A DNA stretch of 64,000 nt from Bianquea renquensis (GTDB lineage: Bacteria > Bacillota > Clostridia > Lachnospirales > Bianqueaceae): contig NZ_JACRSQ010000002.1 in NCBI RefSeq assembly GCF_014384895.1, positions 124,001 to 188,000 of the forward strand, in the 5' to 3' direction. The notes under the pieces were generated by a model. That model did not search any database and had not been told where the DNA came from. It saw only the letters and a list, made by a program, of their open reading frames with translations. Below, one piece after another: positions 42,814 to 51,768 of the stretch; position 1 is the stretch's first letter; each line of letters starts with the position of its first letter. The position numbers and the translations under genes were made by a program.

Positions 42814-44151
42814 ATGGATAGGCCGCGAGCCCTCGAGAAAGCGCAGACGCCATATGAAAAATTGACCACCTGGCTGGACCAGGTTCCACTGTACGGTCGG
42901 AAAAATGGCCTAGAGAATATGAAAAGCTTGATGGCCTTCTATCAGAATCCCCAGGATAGGATTCCCATTATCCATGTGGCCGGCACCAACGGTAAGGGCT
43001 CCTGCTGTGCTATGCTTCAGAGAATTTTGATGGAGGCGGGATACCGCACGGGGCTCTATATTTCGCCGCACCTGCAGGACTACCGGGAGAGGATTCGAAT
43101 TGATGACCAGCTGATTTCAGAGGCGGATTTCGTCGGAATAGGATGCGAAATTCAGGATACAATACGGGAAATGACAGGGCGCGGGGAGAATCACGCCACC
43201 TTCTTCGAAATTCTAACCGCCATGGCCTATCTGTATTTTTATCGCAGAAAGGTGGATATGGCGGTGGTGGAGACGGGGGTCGGTGGGAGGCTGGACGCCA
43301 CCAATGTGGTGAAGGCTCCGCTTCTGACCGTGATCACCTCCATCAGCCTGGATCATACCCGGGTGCTGGGGCGCGACCTGGAGTCCATCGCCACAGAGAA
43401 AGCCGGCATCATCAAAGAGGGCGTGCCTCTTGTCTTGGCGGCGAATCCATCCTCTGTTCAGAAGGTCATCCGCCAGGTATGCCAGCAAAAGAAGAGCCCC
43501 TATCTCTATGCTGGAGAAGGCGTGCCCCGCATTCGATGCCGTGATCTGACTGGACAGACATTGGATGTGGAGACACCAAAGCTTGCCTATCCCAACTTGC
43601 GGGTGTCTCTGTGCGGAGACTATCAGGCCGACAATACGGCGGCGGTTCTGGAGGCCGTCCGCGTTTTACAGGCAAAAGCGATGCCCATTGCAGAGACGGA
43701 AGTGCGGCGGGCGCTGCAAAAGGTTCGCTGGCCGGGAAGAATGGAACTCGCCGCAGTGGGAGATAGGAGAATTTTGCTGGACGGCGCTCACAATGAAGAC
43801 GGGGCCAGACAGCTTGGGCAATACATTCAAAAGCATCTGTCCGGGCAGCCCCTCACATTGGTATTCGGCGCACTACAAAAAAAAGACTGCACAGGGATTC
43901 TCAATCACCTGACAAGGTCGAGTGAAGTCAAAAAAATCCTGTATACGCCTATCGCCGGTGAAGAGTGCATAACTGCGACAGAATTTCAGACCCTTGTTCA
44001 CAGCCTCCATCTCCAGATTCCCTTCGAGATTGCGGAGGGGACGGATGAGGCCATGGAGCTAGCGTGTGGGGAAGGGCGATTGATTGTCTGCGCGGGGTCC
44101 CTGTATTTGGTGGGGGAAGTCAAGCGATGGATTGCAAGGCGAAAAGAGTGA
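42814..44151 (+). CDS. folC: Folylpolyglutamate synthase/dihydrofolate synthase
   Basis: This is a 445-residue Mur-ligase-type enzyme that adds glutamate to (dihydro)folates. The P-loop is HVAGTNGKGSC near residue 55, and SPHLQDYRERIRID and the TGVGGRLDATNV block (about 150-165) are diagnostic. The C-terminal domain contains LLDGAHNEDGARQL. ATG at 42814 has AAGGAAGG eight bases away. It follows valS by 19 bases, a conserved pairing in Firmicutes, and shares its transcript. Confidence 0.93.
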   Translation: MDRPRALEKAQTPYEKLTTWLDQVPLYGRKNGLENMKSLMAFYQNPQDRIPIIHVAGTNGKGSCCAMLQRILMEAGYRTGLYISPHLQDYRERIRIDDQLISEADFVGIGCEIQDTIREMTGRGENHATFFEILTAMAYLYFYRRKVDMAVVETGVGGRLDATNVVKAPLLTVITSISLDHTRVLGRDLESIATEKAGIIKEGVPLVLAANPSSVQKVIRQVCQQKKSPYLYAGEGVPRIRCRDLTGQTLDVETPKLAYPNLRVSLCGDYQADNTAAVLEAVRVLQAKAMPIAETEVRRALQKVRWPGRMELAAVGDRRILLDGAHNEDGARQLGQYIQKHLSGQPLTLVFGALQKKDCTGILNHLTRSSEVKKILYTPIAGEECITATEFQTLVHSLHLQIPFEIAEGTDEAMELACGEGRLIVCAGSLYLVGEVKRWIARRKE

Positions 44152-44166
44152 AAAAGGAGTGGTTGC

Positions 44167-44310
44167 ATGTTTAATTTCCATGAGGAACTGGGACGCTATA
44201 AACCCAGCGAAGAGCTGGACACATCCGGAGCCGAACTGTCCGGCGAAGAAGTAAAGGACATTGTGGATATTGTGGAGATGATTTTGAAAGGTGAAGAGGC
44301 GGAGGAGTGA
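44167..44310 (+). CDS. 47-residue acidic protein in the valS-folC operon
   Basis: The frame MFNFHEELGRYKPSEELDTS with a helical tail (EEVKDIVDIVEMILKGEEAE) has 47 residues and about 17 acidic ones. AAAAAGGAG precedes the ATG, and its stop falls six bases before the ATG of the TPR gene. Coding spacing and RBS support it. No family is recognised; a partner of the downstream TPR protein is one possibility. Confidence 0.6.
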   Translation: MFNFHEELGRYKPSEELDTSGAELSGEEVKDIVDIVEMILKGEEAEE

Positions 44311-44315
44311 GCGAG

Positions 44316-45758
44316 ATGAACCCCCGTATTGTGGAGAAAATACGCCGGAGGGCCAATGGATTTTATAATCTGGGGCTTGACCTAGCCAATCGTCAGAATC
44401 TCAGCGGTGCCCGGCAAGAACTCGTAAAGGCCGTCTCCTACGACAAACGCCACACGAATGCCAGGAATCTGTTGGGGCTAGTCTGCTTCCAGATGGGTGA
44501 GATTGGGGAAGCTGTCCGGCACTGGACGACCAGCATAGCTTTGCAACCAGGGCCGGATAACCGCGCGCAGCGCTATCTGCAAGATTTAAAGCGAAATGAA
44601 AAATTAGTGCAGAGCATGAATGAGAGCCTTCGCATGTGCAATGAGGCCATGGTGCAGCTCCGAAAGGAAAGTCCTGATTATGCTCTCGTCCGGCTGAAAA
44701 AAGCTGTGGCCATGAACCGCAACTACATCAAAGCCTATCTGCTCATGGCGCTCTGCTATATGGAGACGAAGAACTTTCGAAAAGCTAAGGCCACATTGGA
44801 CAAGGTGGAGAAACTGGATGTGAACAATGCAGTGGTTTTTAGCTATCGCACGGCCATCCGAGAGATGCAGGCGGAAGGGCAGGAAGATGCGGGAGACAAT
44901 GAGATCCGGGATCTGACCCGAGATTTATACGTACAGAAAACCTTGGCGACGCCTGATGTACAGGAGATCTTTACTGGCAAAAGGAATAAGCGGCGCTCGA
45001 TGCGCAACTGGTCGGGACCAGTGGCGCAGATGCTGCTATTTTTGGCAGGAATCGGCTGCGGTGTGGCGGCAATGTTTACTCTCTATGTCCCAGATAAGGT
45101 GGACAGTCTCAACAGTCAAGTGAGCAAGCTGACCGCTGAACTCACTGAGAATATGACGGCTCGAGGGACGTTGGAAAGTCAACTTGCGCAGGCCCAGCAG
45201 GAAGCGCATCAGGCGCAGCAGGAAAAGACGGAATTGGAATTGAAGCTGGAAGACGCCAATGACGAGTGGCAGGACAAACTATCACAGCAGAAGGAAAATC
45301 CCTTGGCGGCAGCGATGACAGCCTACCTCCAGGAGGATTACGCAGCCTGTGGCAAGGCCCTCTCCGAGGTGGAAGAGGGAGCGCTGGAGGGTGATAATAA
45401 AACGCTGTACACTGCGCTGCTGGATAAAATTAAAGAGCCTTTATACACCAACGCCTTTTCCGCAGGCTATAATGCCTACCGGGAAGCGCAGAACCTGTCA
45501 GGGGATAGCCGGACGGAAAAGCTAACTCTGGCGCTAGAGCAGCTGACCTTAGCCGCGGAATACTCGGACGCGGGCACGGAGCGGCGGACGGATGCGCTGT
45601 ATTTCCTGGCAAGAACCTATTATTTGCAGGAAAATTGGGCCGAGGCTGTGACGAGCTTTGATCAATATTTTGAGGAGTACACGGGATCCACGTCAACGCA
45701 GCAATATCAGGATGCCGTTAAATTCTCGGGCCGGGCCAAGGAAAGGGCACAGGGATAA
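44316..45758 (+). CDS. Membrane-anchored TPR protein
   Basis: This 480-residue protein has N-terminal tetratricopeptide repeats (about 10-180, such as KAVSYDKRHTNARNLLGLVC). One membrane helix lies near 232-252, then a coiled coil (255-320), then a second extracytoplasmic repeat region ending in YYLQENWAEAVTSFDQYFEEY. The ATG at 44316 is favoured over a GTG at 44307, which would be only one base from GGAGG. Probably a scaffold for envelope or cell-division functions; the exact role is unknown. Confidence 0.7.
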   Translation: MNPRIVEKIRRRANGFYNLGLDLANRQNLSGARQELVKAVSYDKRHTNARNLLGLVCFQMGEIGEAVRHWTTSIALQPGPDNRAQRYLQDLKRNEKLVQSMNESLRMCNEAMVQLRKESPDYALVRLKKAVAMNRNYIKAYLLMALCYMETKNFRKAKATLDKVEKLDVNNAVVFSYRTAIREMQAEGQEDAGDNEIRDLTRDLYVQKTLATPDVQEIFTGKRNKRRSMRNWSGPVAQMLLFLAGIGCGVAAMFTLYVPDKVDSLNSQVSKLTAELTENMTARGTLESQLAQAQQEAHQAQQEKTELELKLEDANDEWQDKLSQQKENPLAAAMTAYLQEDYAACGKALSEVEEGALEGDNKTLYTALLDKIKEPLYTNAFSAGYNAYREAQNLSGDSRTEKLTLALEQLTLAAEYSDAGTERRTDALYFLARTYYLQENWAEAVTSFDQYFEEYTGSTSTQQYQDAVKFSGRAKERAQG

Positions 45759-45759
45759 G

Positions 45760-47070
45760 ATGAAAAACCAGCAGTATTATATGGTGATTTCCTTCGACGG
45801 CCTCGCCGCGTCGGATTGGGATACATTACAAGCCCTGCCGAATTTCCGGCGATTTCTGGCAGGCGCCGGGTATTGCCGGAATGTGTACAGCGTGTATCCC
45901 TCTGTCACCTATCCGGCCCATGTATCCATCATGACGGGCCGTTATCCCGCCCATCACAGGGTTATCAACAATACGAGGTTTCAGCCCAAACGGATGACGA
46001 AGCCTGATTGGTGTTGGGATCGTCGGCTGATCCATGGAAAAACGCTATATGAACTGGCCCGGGAGAAGGGAATGACCACGGCGGCCTACCTCTGGCCCGT
46101 CACAGGGCGAGCGCGGCTCACATACAATCTGCCGGAGGTATTTGCCAACCGGTGGTGGGACAATCAAGTTTTTGCCTCTCTTCGGCGCGGAAGCTTCTGG
46201 TTTCAGGTTCAAGCGGCCCTGCGGTTTGGAAAAATGATTGAAGGAGTGCGGCAGCCTCAGCTGGATAATTTTCTCCACGAGACGGTTAAGTATGCCCTCC
46301 GCAGTCGGAGTCCACAGGTGAATTTCGTGCATTATGTGGATCTCGACGCGACACGGCATCTGCATGGACATGACTCTCCGGAGGCGTATCAGGCGCTGAG
46401 GCGCCATGATGCCAGGTTGGGAGAGTTGATGGATGCATTCGTCGAGGAAGGGTTGGAGGATCAGGTCACATGGGTCATCTTAGGCGATCATTCCAGCATC
46501 GATGAGCATACGGCGGTCTATCTGAATCAATTTTTCTGGGAACAGGGATGGCTACAGCCCAATCAAAAGGGAGGAGTCCGCTGGTGGAAGGTTCTCTGTC
46601 AGCATTGTGATGGATCGGCGTATATCTATGTGAAATCTCCGGACCTGGTGGAGCCGGTGCGCCGTGCGCTTGAGATGTTCAGTAAAGCGCATGGCGGCTG
46701 TATCGAGCAGATCCTAACCGGCCAGGAGGCAAGACAATTAGGCGCCAGTGATACATGTACTTTTATGGTGGAGGCGCGCCGTGGATATTATTTTTTAGAC
46801 GCCTGCGACGGTGTAAGCGTGTACCCGATTCAGGAGGGCGATGTGGGGAGGAAGCCTCACATCACGAAGTCAACCCACGGATATTCCCCCTATAAACCCG
46901 ATTATACTACGCTGTTTGCCATGCGGGGGAGGGGGATCGCAAAGGGCGAAGTCCTCTCCTCCATGAAATTGGTGGATGAGGCGCCGACTATGGCACGGCT
47001 GTTTGGCGGGACGTTGCCGGAAGCGGATGGACAAGAGAGAATTGAATTTTGGAAGGGCGATGCACGGTGA
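45760..47070 (+). CDS. Alkaline-phosphatase superfamily (nucleotide pyrophosphatase/phosphodiesterase-like)
   Basis: This is a 436-residue enzyme of the type I phosphodiesterase/nucleotide pyrophosphatase group. Metal site and nucleophile are visible: ISFDGLAASDWD near residue 9, SVTYPAHVSIMTGRYPAHH with the threonine nucleophile near 50, GDHSSIDEH near 247, and a late THGYSP near 373. No signal peptide is evident, so it may act in the cytoplasm. The ATG overlaps the previous gene's TAA region (GGGATAAGATG) and the stop overlaps the next gene. Confidence 0.85.
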   Translation: MKNQQYYMVISFDGLAASDWDTLQALPNFRRFLAGAGYCRNVYSVYPSVTYPAHVSIMTGRYPAHHRVINNTRFQPKRMTKPDWCWDRRLIHGKTLYELAREKGMTTAAYLWPVTGRARLTYNLPEVFANRWWDNQVFASLRRGSFWFQVQAALRFGKMIEGVRQPQLDNFLHETVKYALRSRSPQVNFVHYVDLDATRHLHGHDSPEAYQALRRHDARLGELMDAFVEEGLEDQVTWVILGDHSSIDEHTAVYLNQFFWEQGWLQPNQKGGVRWWKVLCQHCDGSAYIYVKSPDLVEPVRRALEMFSKAHGGCIEQILTGQEARQLGASDTCTFMVEARRGYYFLDACDGVSVYPIQEGDVGRKPHITKSTHGYSPYKPDYTTLFAMRGRGIAKGEVLSSMKLVDEAPTMARLFGGTLPEADGQERIEFWKGDAR

Positions 47071-47918
47071 TCAATAAAATCGAGCGGTTCTATTTATTCC
47101 TGGCTGCGTTCCTGTGGTGCGGCTTGGTGGCGCTCTTTACATACGGAGATTTGGAGTTCTCCAGGTCGCTGGCCAATGCACAGGCTAGCTGGGCGGTGTG
47201 GCTCGAGCGCCTTGGAGAATTTCCTGGAGTGCTGACTGCATGGCTAGCGTCGGCGATTGTGTTGGCCAGGGGAATCTGGGCGGAGCGCAGAGAGGAAGGG
47301 CAGCGCTGGTGTCTGGTCATAGGGCTGCTTGCACTGCTCTGCCTCTCCATCTACATCCCCAACCGGTATTCCTACTACTTCTGGGAGAGCCGGCCGGTCA
47401 GTTTCCCGGAGTGGCTTATGGCCTTTACCGTAGCCACTTTTGTGGTGTGGGGTATGTATCGGCTTATGGAGGATGCTTCACCGGAGGCTGGCAGGGAGGC
47501 GGCGAAAAAGGCGGCCTTTGCCCTGCTGGTCTTCGCGGTGATCATGTTGACAGTCTATATCATAAAGGGGATCTGGGGGCGGGTTCGATTTCGGGAGATG
47601 CAGGACAATTTTGAGCTCTATACTCCCTGGTATGTGGTGGTGCGTGATTCGCCCGGAACCTCATTTCCCTCCGGTCATACGGCTAGCGCGGCGATGACAG
47701 CGCTCTTGATTTTTGTACTTCCGGTCCAACAGCGCAGAACCCGGAATTTGCTGGTGCTGGCGTCTGTCGTGTATACGGTGATCGTAGCCTACAGCCGCGT
47801 GGTCCTCGGAGCCCATTTTTTCACGGATACCCTGTTTGCCATGGGAATCACCTATGGGGGGATCCTGATCGCAAGCGGGATTTATCGGATATTGGGTAAG
47901 AGGACCTCTTTTCAGTAG
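47067..47918 (+). CDS. PAP2-family membrane phosphatase
   Basis: This is a 283-residue integral membrane protein with about six helices and the three PAP2 phosphatase motifs: KGIWGRVRF near residue 170, PSGHTASA near 203, and SRVVLGAHFFTD near 243. Such enzymes remove phosphate from lipid carriers such as undecaprenyl diphosphate or phosphatidyl glycerophosphate. The GTG at 47067 overlaps the upstream stop (GTGA), with GGAAGGG nine bases before it, so the two phosphatases are coupled. Confidence 0.88.
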   Translation: MINKIERFYLFLAAFLWCGLVALFTYGDLEFSRSLANAQASWAVWLERLGEFPGVLTAWLASAIVLARGIWAERREEGQRWCLVIGLLALLCLSIYIPNRYSYYFWESRPVSFPEWLMAFTVATFVVWGMYRLMEDASPEAGREAAKKAAFALLVFAVIMLTVYIIKGIWGRVRFREMQDNFELYTPWYVVVRDSPGTSFPSGHTASAAMTALLIFVLPVQQRRTRNLLVLASVVYTVIVAYSRVVLGAHFFTDTLFAMGITYGGILIASGIYRILGKRTSFQ

Positions 47919-47996
47919 TCAATACCAGGTAAATAATACAGCCTATTACACCGGTTCCATTGCATACATGTTGATTCGATCCTAGGGGGAAGAAAT

Positions 47997-48629
47997 TTGA
48001 AAATCAATACAAAAATATTTTATTGTCTTTGGGCAGGGAGCGCCCTCCTGTTATTGGTTTTGGCGGGATGTCATTCCTATACGCCGCCAGATGGGTCCTA
48101 TGACAACAGGGCTGATGTAGCCGATATGGAAAAGCAAGAGCTGACACAACAGATTCAGAATCTCGCCCTCCCTCAGGAGGAACAGATGACAAGAAGTATA
48201 ACCTATAGAATGGAGACTCTCAAATCAGAGGGCATTGTACAGCTTGTTCGGTTTAATAAAGGTCGGTATTACTCCGTCACGCCTATGGACAATGGCGGAT
48301 ACCTGTTTTTATTATATAGCGATAGGGAGATGGCGGATCCGTATGTGGTGGATGGATATTTGGTCTCCTCTTTTCCAGATAAGGATGACTTTCAAAACAT
48401 TTCGGTTGGCATGAACCGAGACGAAATTGTTGCAAAAGACCCATCAGCTTATGTTAGCGGGAACAACCGCAGTTTCCACCGATTTTCAGACAGGTCCATT
48501 CTCAGTATAGAATATGAAGCAACCGAGGACAACCGGTATGTCGTTTCGGCATACGGGTATTTACAAGAGAACGATTCGGTTGTGTATTATCTATTGCCGC
48601 AGGATTTTGATCTGATCACGAAACCCTAA
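47997..48629 (+). CDS. Predicted lipoprotein, unknown function
   Basis: This is a 210-residue protein with a lipoprotein signal (FYCLWAGSALLLLVLAGC, lipobox LAGC, cysteine near 25). The mature part includes GMNRDEIVAKDPSAYVSGNN, like the SmpA/OmlA-type NxxxI motif seen in small lipoproteins. The start is TTG at 47997 with GGGGGAAG ten bases upstream; no ATG fits. Family unknown. Confidence 0.65.
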   Translation: MKINTKIFYCLWAGSALLLLVLAGCHSYTPPDGSYDNRADVADMEKQELTQQIQNLALPQEEQMTRSITYRMETLKSEGIVQLVRFNKGRYYSVTPMDNGGYLFLLYSDREMADPYVVDGYLVSSFPDKDDFQNISVGMNRDEIVAKDPSAYVSGNNRSFHRFSDRSILSIEYEATEDNRYVVSAYGYLQENDSVVYYLLPQDFDLITKP

Positions 48630-48682
48630 TTCTGCGGTTAACAGGTTCTTGAAAAAAACGTTTGCATCGTCAAAATAAAGGC

Positions 48683-48860
48683 TTGACAGATGGATAAAAG
48701 CAAAGTATAATAGATAAAGTATAAAATAAGTAGAAGATCCGCTTCTCACCTTTGTGTTGCGATACGGCAAGGGTTTATATCGGTAAGACAGCGCCGGAGA
48801 CTGTGTGGACGGCGCTACCGGCAGGTATGTCTATCAGCGGATCTCGGGATCCGCTTTTTT
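48683..48860 (+). promoter_or_regulatory. Promoter and attenuated L20-type leader of infC-rpmI-rplT
   Basis: TTGACA (48683-48688), 17 bases, TATAAT (48706-48711). The leader ends in a terminator with stem AGCGGATC (48836-48843)/GATCCGCT (48848-48855) and six T. An identical GATCCGCT occurs early, at 48736-48743, and can pair with the 5' arm of the terminator, giving an alternative long-range structure. This is the attenuation plan known for Firmicute infC operons controlled by L20. About 120 bases of untranslated RNA follow before infC. Confidence 0.75.
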
Positions 48861-48984
48861 GTGCTGGCGCGGATGGAATCCAAAGAACGGGTTTTCTGCC
48901 CCGGGTTAGAAGGGATCCCGTGTACTGCTAGCCCCCTGGGGGATGAAGAGGTAGAGGAATTCATTATTGTGGAGGTGTCCGACT

Positions 48985-49491
48985 ATTAGCGAGTTAATGA
49001 TTAACGAGGAGATTCGTGACAAGGAAGTTCGGCTGATTGATGAAGAGGGGAATCAGCTTGGGGTCGTGCCAGTGAGGGAAGCGCTTGCCATGGCAAGAGA
49101 GCGCAATCTAGACCTGGTCAAAATTGCGCCGCAGGCGAAACCGCCGGTCTGTAAGATTCTAAACTATGGAAAGTACCGTTTTGAGCAGATCAAACGGGAA
49201 AAAGAGGCGAAGAAGAAACAGAAGGTCATCGACATCAAAGAGGTTCGCCTTTCTCCCAATATCGAGGAGCATGATTTGCAGACAAAGCTGAAGAATGCCG
49301 TGAAATTCCTGAAGAATGGCGATAAGGTAAAGGTCTCCGTCCGTTTTCGCGGGCGTGAATTGTCCCGCACTGAGATTGGCCGCGAGGTTCTCGATGATTT
49401 TACAAAAGGAATCGCAGAGGTCGGCGATGTGGAGAAGCCCCCGAAGATGGAGGGGCGAAGCATGGTCATGTTTTTGATGCCCAAGCATTGA
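48985..49491 (+). CDS. infC: Translation initiation factor IF-3 (ATT start)
   Basis: This 168-residue IF3 has an N-domain (INEEIRDKEVRLIDEEGNQL), a basic linker (YRFEQIKREKEAKKKQK) and a C-domain ending MEGRSMVMFLMPK. The likely start is ATT at 48985, nine bases after GGAGG. The first ATG (48997) is 21 bases away, and the upstream TTG lies before the RBS. Non-standard ATT starts are a known self-limiting feature of infC, because IF3 discriminates against them. Confidence 0.93.
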   Translation: MSELMINEEIRDKEVRLIDEEGNQLGVVPVREALAMARERNLDLVKIAPQAKPPVCKILNYGKYRFEQIKREKEAKKKQKVIDIKEVRLSPNIEEHDLQTKLKNAVKFLKNGDKVKVSVRFRGRELSRTEIGREVLDDFTKGIAEVGDVEKPPKMEGRSMVMFLMPKH

Positions 49492-49596
49492 GGTCACTCC
49501 GAGATGTTTTAGCATAAAGAATTGTTGCGGCGCAAGTCGCTGGCCCTCCCGGGAACAGCGGAGGGGCTATAGTATAGATCTTAAGGAGGAAAAGTT

Positions 49597-49794
49597 ATGC
49601 CAAAACTAAAAACGAAAAGAGCTGCTGCAAAACGTTTTCACGCGACGGGAACCGGAAAGCTGAAGAGGTTTAAAGCGTACAAAAGCCATATTCTGACGAA
49701 GAAGACCACGAAGAGAAAGCGCAACCTGCGGAAGGGAACCATCACGGATCCCACCAACGCAAAAGTCATGAAAAAGGTTTTGCCGTATCTATAA
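49597..49794 (+). CDS. rpmI: Ribosomal protein bL35
   Basis: This is a 65-residue bL35 with the usual PKLKTKRAAAKRFHATGTGK start and a basic middle (TTKRKRNLRKG). AAGGAGG precedes the ATG. It is the middle gene of the infC-rpmI-rplT operon, 105 bases after infC. Confidence 0.97.
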   Translation: MPKLKTKRAAAKRFHATGTGKLKRFKAYKSHILTKKTTKRKRNLRKGTITDPTNAKVMKKVLPYL

Positions 49795-49843
49795 TCGTAT
49801 TTGGATAGAGAAAATGCACTAAAGTGAACAAGGAGGAAGTATC

Positions 49844-50200
49844 ATGGCAAGAATCAAAGGTGCGTTGCACAGCCGCAAGAGACATAAACGGGTATTAAAG
49901 CTGGCGAAAGGATACTACGGCGCCAAATCGAAGCAGTACCGCACAGCGAAAGCGGCGGTGATGCGGGCGCAGGCGAGCGCATATGTCGGACGTAAGCTTA
50001 AGAAGAGAGATTTTCGGAAGCTGTGGATTGCCCGAATCAATGCTGGCTGCCGTCAGAATGACATGTCCTACAGCCGCTTTATGTATGGCCTGAAGCAGGC
50101 GGATATTAATCTAAACCGCAAAGTTTTGGCGGATATCGCCGTCAACGATCCGGAAGGATTTGCCAATCTGGTGGAGACAGCGAAAGCCAAGCTGGCGTAA
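49844..50200 (+). CDS. rplT: Ribosomal protein bL20
   Basis: This is a 118-residue bL20: ARIKGALHSRKRHKRVLKLA, then GYYGAKSKQYRTAKAAVMRA and the C-terminal YSRFMYGLKQADINLNRKVL. AAGGAGG precedes the ATG. In Firmicutes this protein represses its own operon through the leader, which fits the structure at 48683-48860. Confidence 0.97.
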   Translation: MARIKGALHSRKRHKRVLKLAKGYYGAKSKQYRTAKAAVMRAQASAYVGRKLKKRDFRKLWIARINAGCRQNDMSYSRFMYGLKQADINLNRKVLADIAVNDPEGFANLVETAKAKLA

Positions 50201-50224
50201 CCGAATGTCTGAGCTTGAATCGAC

Positions 50225-50275
50225 AGCAGGGCAGCGCGTGGGTCGTCTGGGATCCAGGAGCTGCCCTGCTTTTTA
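50225..50275 (+). terminator. Terminator of the infC operon
   Basis: AGCAGGGCAGC (50225-50235) and GCTGCCCTGCT (50260-50270) form an 11-base stem followed by a T-run. It ends the infC-rpmI-rplT transcript. Confidence 0.85.
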
Positions 50276-50304
50276 CCCAATGAAAAAACCGCCGCAAGGC
50301 GGGT

Positions 50305-50344
50305 AATAAAAAGTTCGCGTTCGTACCCTTCACATAAGGAAGTG
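50305..50344 (+). repeat. Inverted repeat, left copy, flanking the DUF1016 gene
   Basis: AATAAAAAGTTCGCG (50305-50319) and CTTCACATAAGGAAGTG (50328-50344), eight bases apart, recur in the opposite orientation at 51769-51809. A GC-rich hairpin (CCGCC-GCAA-GGCGG) lies just before it. The pair brackets the DUF1016 gene and its flanks, about 1.5 kb. Confidence 0.7.
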
Positions 50345-50427
50345 GAGAGTACGTGGGCGGCCTTTCACAAATTACGGTATAGTCGTTCGTGGCTATGCCG
50401 TTTTTTCTTCTTTGGAACGCTTTTGCT

Positions 50428-50538
50428 TTAAGCGTTATTGGAACATAGTACATCAAGTTCGACAATACGCTTCTCAGATTTGGACAGTTCACGCCGCAGA
50501 CTCTCAAGCACTAATGATAAGTTAATTCTTATAATATC
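50428..50538 (-). pseudogene. Possible fragment of a large serine recombinase
   Basis: A short open stretch of 36 residues includes LESLRRELSKSEKRIVELDV, which resembles the coiled segment of clostridial large serine recombinases (RRELxKxEKRIxELD). It then stops at TAA. No start or catalytic domain is present. If correct, it marks an old insertion next to the DUF1016 gene. The match is short. Confidence 0.35.
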
Positions 50539-50588
50539 CGCTACTTATTTTTACTTATATCAAATTGGCTTACAATCCGTAAGCTAAT

Positions 50589-51647
50589 TTATTCAGACAG
50601 TTCACTTTCTATTTCTTCCACTGTCGGCAGACTACTTTTAAATTCCTCACGAAGCACCTTTGTCAGTTCATATTCAGCAATCCCGATTGGCTGTGAAATA
50701 TCATCGAGTGCATACTCAGCGACAACATCATCCTTATCCTTACAAATAAGTATACCTATTGTTGAATTATCTTGTCCTGTTTTCATCTGTTTATTGACAG
50801 CTGTGACATAAAAATTTAATTTACCTGCAAATTCCGGCTTGAATTTTTCCGTTTTCAGCTCCACGACAACATAGCAATGGAGACGGACATGGTAAAAAAG
50901 CAAATCCATATAGAAATCACTTTCACCGACATGCAAATGTACTTGTCTGCCAAGATACGAAAAACCCGTGCCTAATTCCAATAGAAATTGTGTAATTTGG
51001 TTGATAAGGGCATCCTCTAATTCTTTTTCGTCATATTTTTCTCTTAAAGTCAGAAAGTCAAAATTGTATGGATTTTTCAATGTTTGTTCAGCCAAATCAG
51101 ACTGTGGCTCTGGCAATTTTAATTGAAAATTGGAAATAGCTTTTCCCTGTCTGTCATACAGACCGCTATCTATCTGATGTTCTAAAACAGTTCTGCTCCA
51201 ACCATTATCCATCGTTTTCTGCACATAAAACAACGCTTCTGTGATATTTTTACATTTATACATAATCCTCTGATTATGCCCCCACGGAATACCTTTAACT
51301 AATTTTTCAATCAGTTCCATTTGGCTTACAGGCTGTAAGCCATTTTCATTGAAGGTATAAAATTTGTACCAATATCGTATGCTTTTTAAATTTTGCACCG
51401 AAAAACCCGACATGTTAGGAAAAGTTTTTTGCAAATCCTTACTCATTGTTGTAAGAAACGACTCTCCCCATTTCGCATTTTTCTGTTTGTCAACAATATC
51501 TCTGCCTATATCCCAATATAAATCAAGTAGTTCATAATTCACTTTAACAGAAGCTTTTATCTGGCTATGCTTTATTCTGTCTTTTATATTTTCTATCCAT
51601 GCTTTATATTCATCATCCACAACAAAGCCAACCTCACTGCTTGCCAT
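50589..51647 (-). CDS. DUF1016 (YhcG-type) PD-ExK nuclease protein
   Basis: This is a 352-residue protein of the YhcG/DUF1016 family. The N-terminal domain (1-165) contains VNYELLDLYWDIGRDIVDKQ, GFSVQNLKSIRYWYKFY and the typical IPWGHNQRIMYK. The C-terminal nuclease domain has ESDFYMDLLFYH and CYVVVELKTEKFKPEFAGKL (about 245-280), giving D and ExK. The family is linked to defence and mobile elements, but its target is not established. GGAGG precedes the ATG. The gene is more A+T-rich than the ribosomal genes next to it. Confidence 0.88.
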   Translation of the reverse strand: MASSEVGFVVDDEYKAWIENIKDRIKHSQIKASVKVNYELLDLYWDIGRDIVDKQKNAKWGESFLTTMSKDLQKTFPNMSGFSVQNLKSIRYWYKFYTFNENGLQPVSQMELIEKLVKGIPWGHNQRIMYKCKNITEALFYVQKTMDNGWSRTVLEHQIDSGLYDRQGKAISNFQLKLPEPQSDLAEQTLKNPYNFDFLTLREKYDEKELEDALINQITQFLLELGTGFSYLGRQVHLHVGESDFYMDLLFYHVRLHCYVVVELKTEKFKPEFAGKLNFYVTAVNKQMKTGQDNSTIGILICKDKDDVVAEYALDDISQPIGIAEYELTKVLREEFKSSLPTVEEIESELSE

Positions 51648-51768
51648 TTCTATATTCCTCCAATCAGTATATCCTATCCTATGCCTATATATGTATTTTT
51701 CATTGGAATGAATTTTTCCACTTTCTTAGTTGAAAGTCTGATGCATATCATAAGCAGCCAAAGAGGGA

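Noticed and set aside
48967..48984. TTG start for infC giving six extra residues
   Set aside because: This start lies before the GGAGG site; ATT at 48985 has correct spacing and is a known infC start type.
50142..50507. Minus-strand frame of 121 residues across the rplT end
   Set aside because: It overlaps the end of rplT and its terminator, has no plausible start site, and its composition looks like read-through of repeats.
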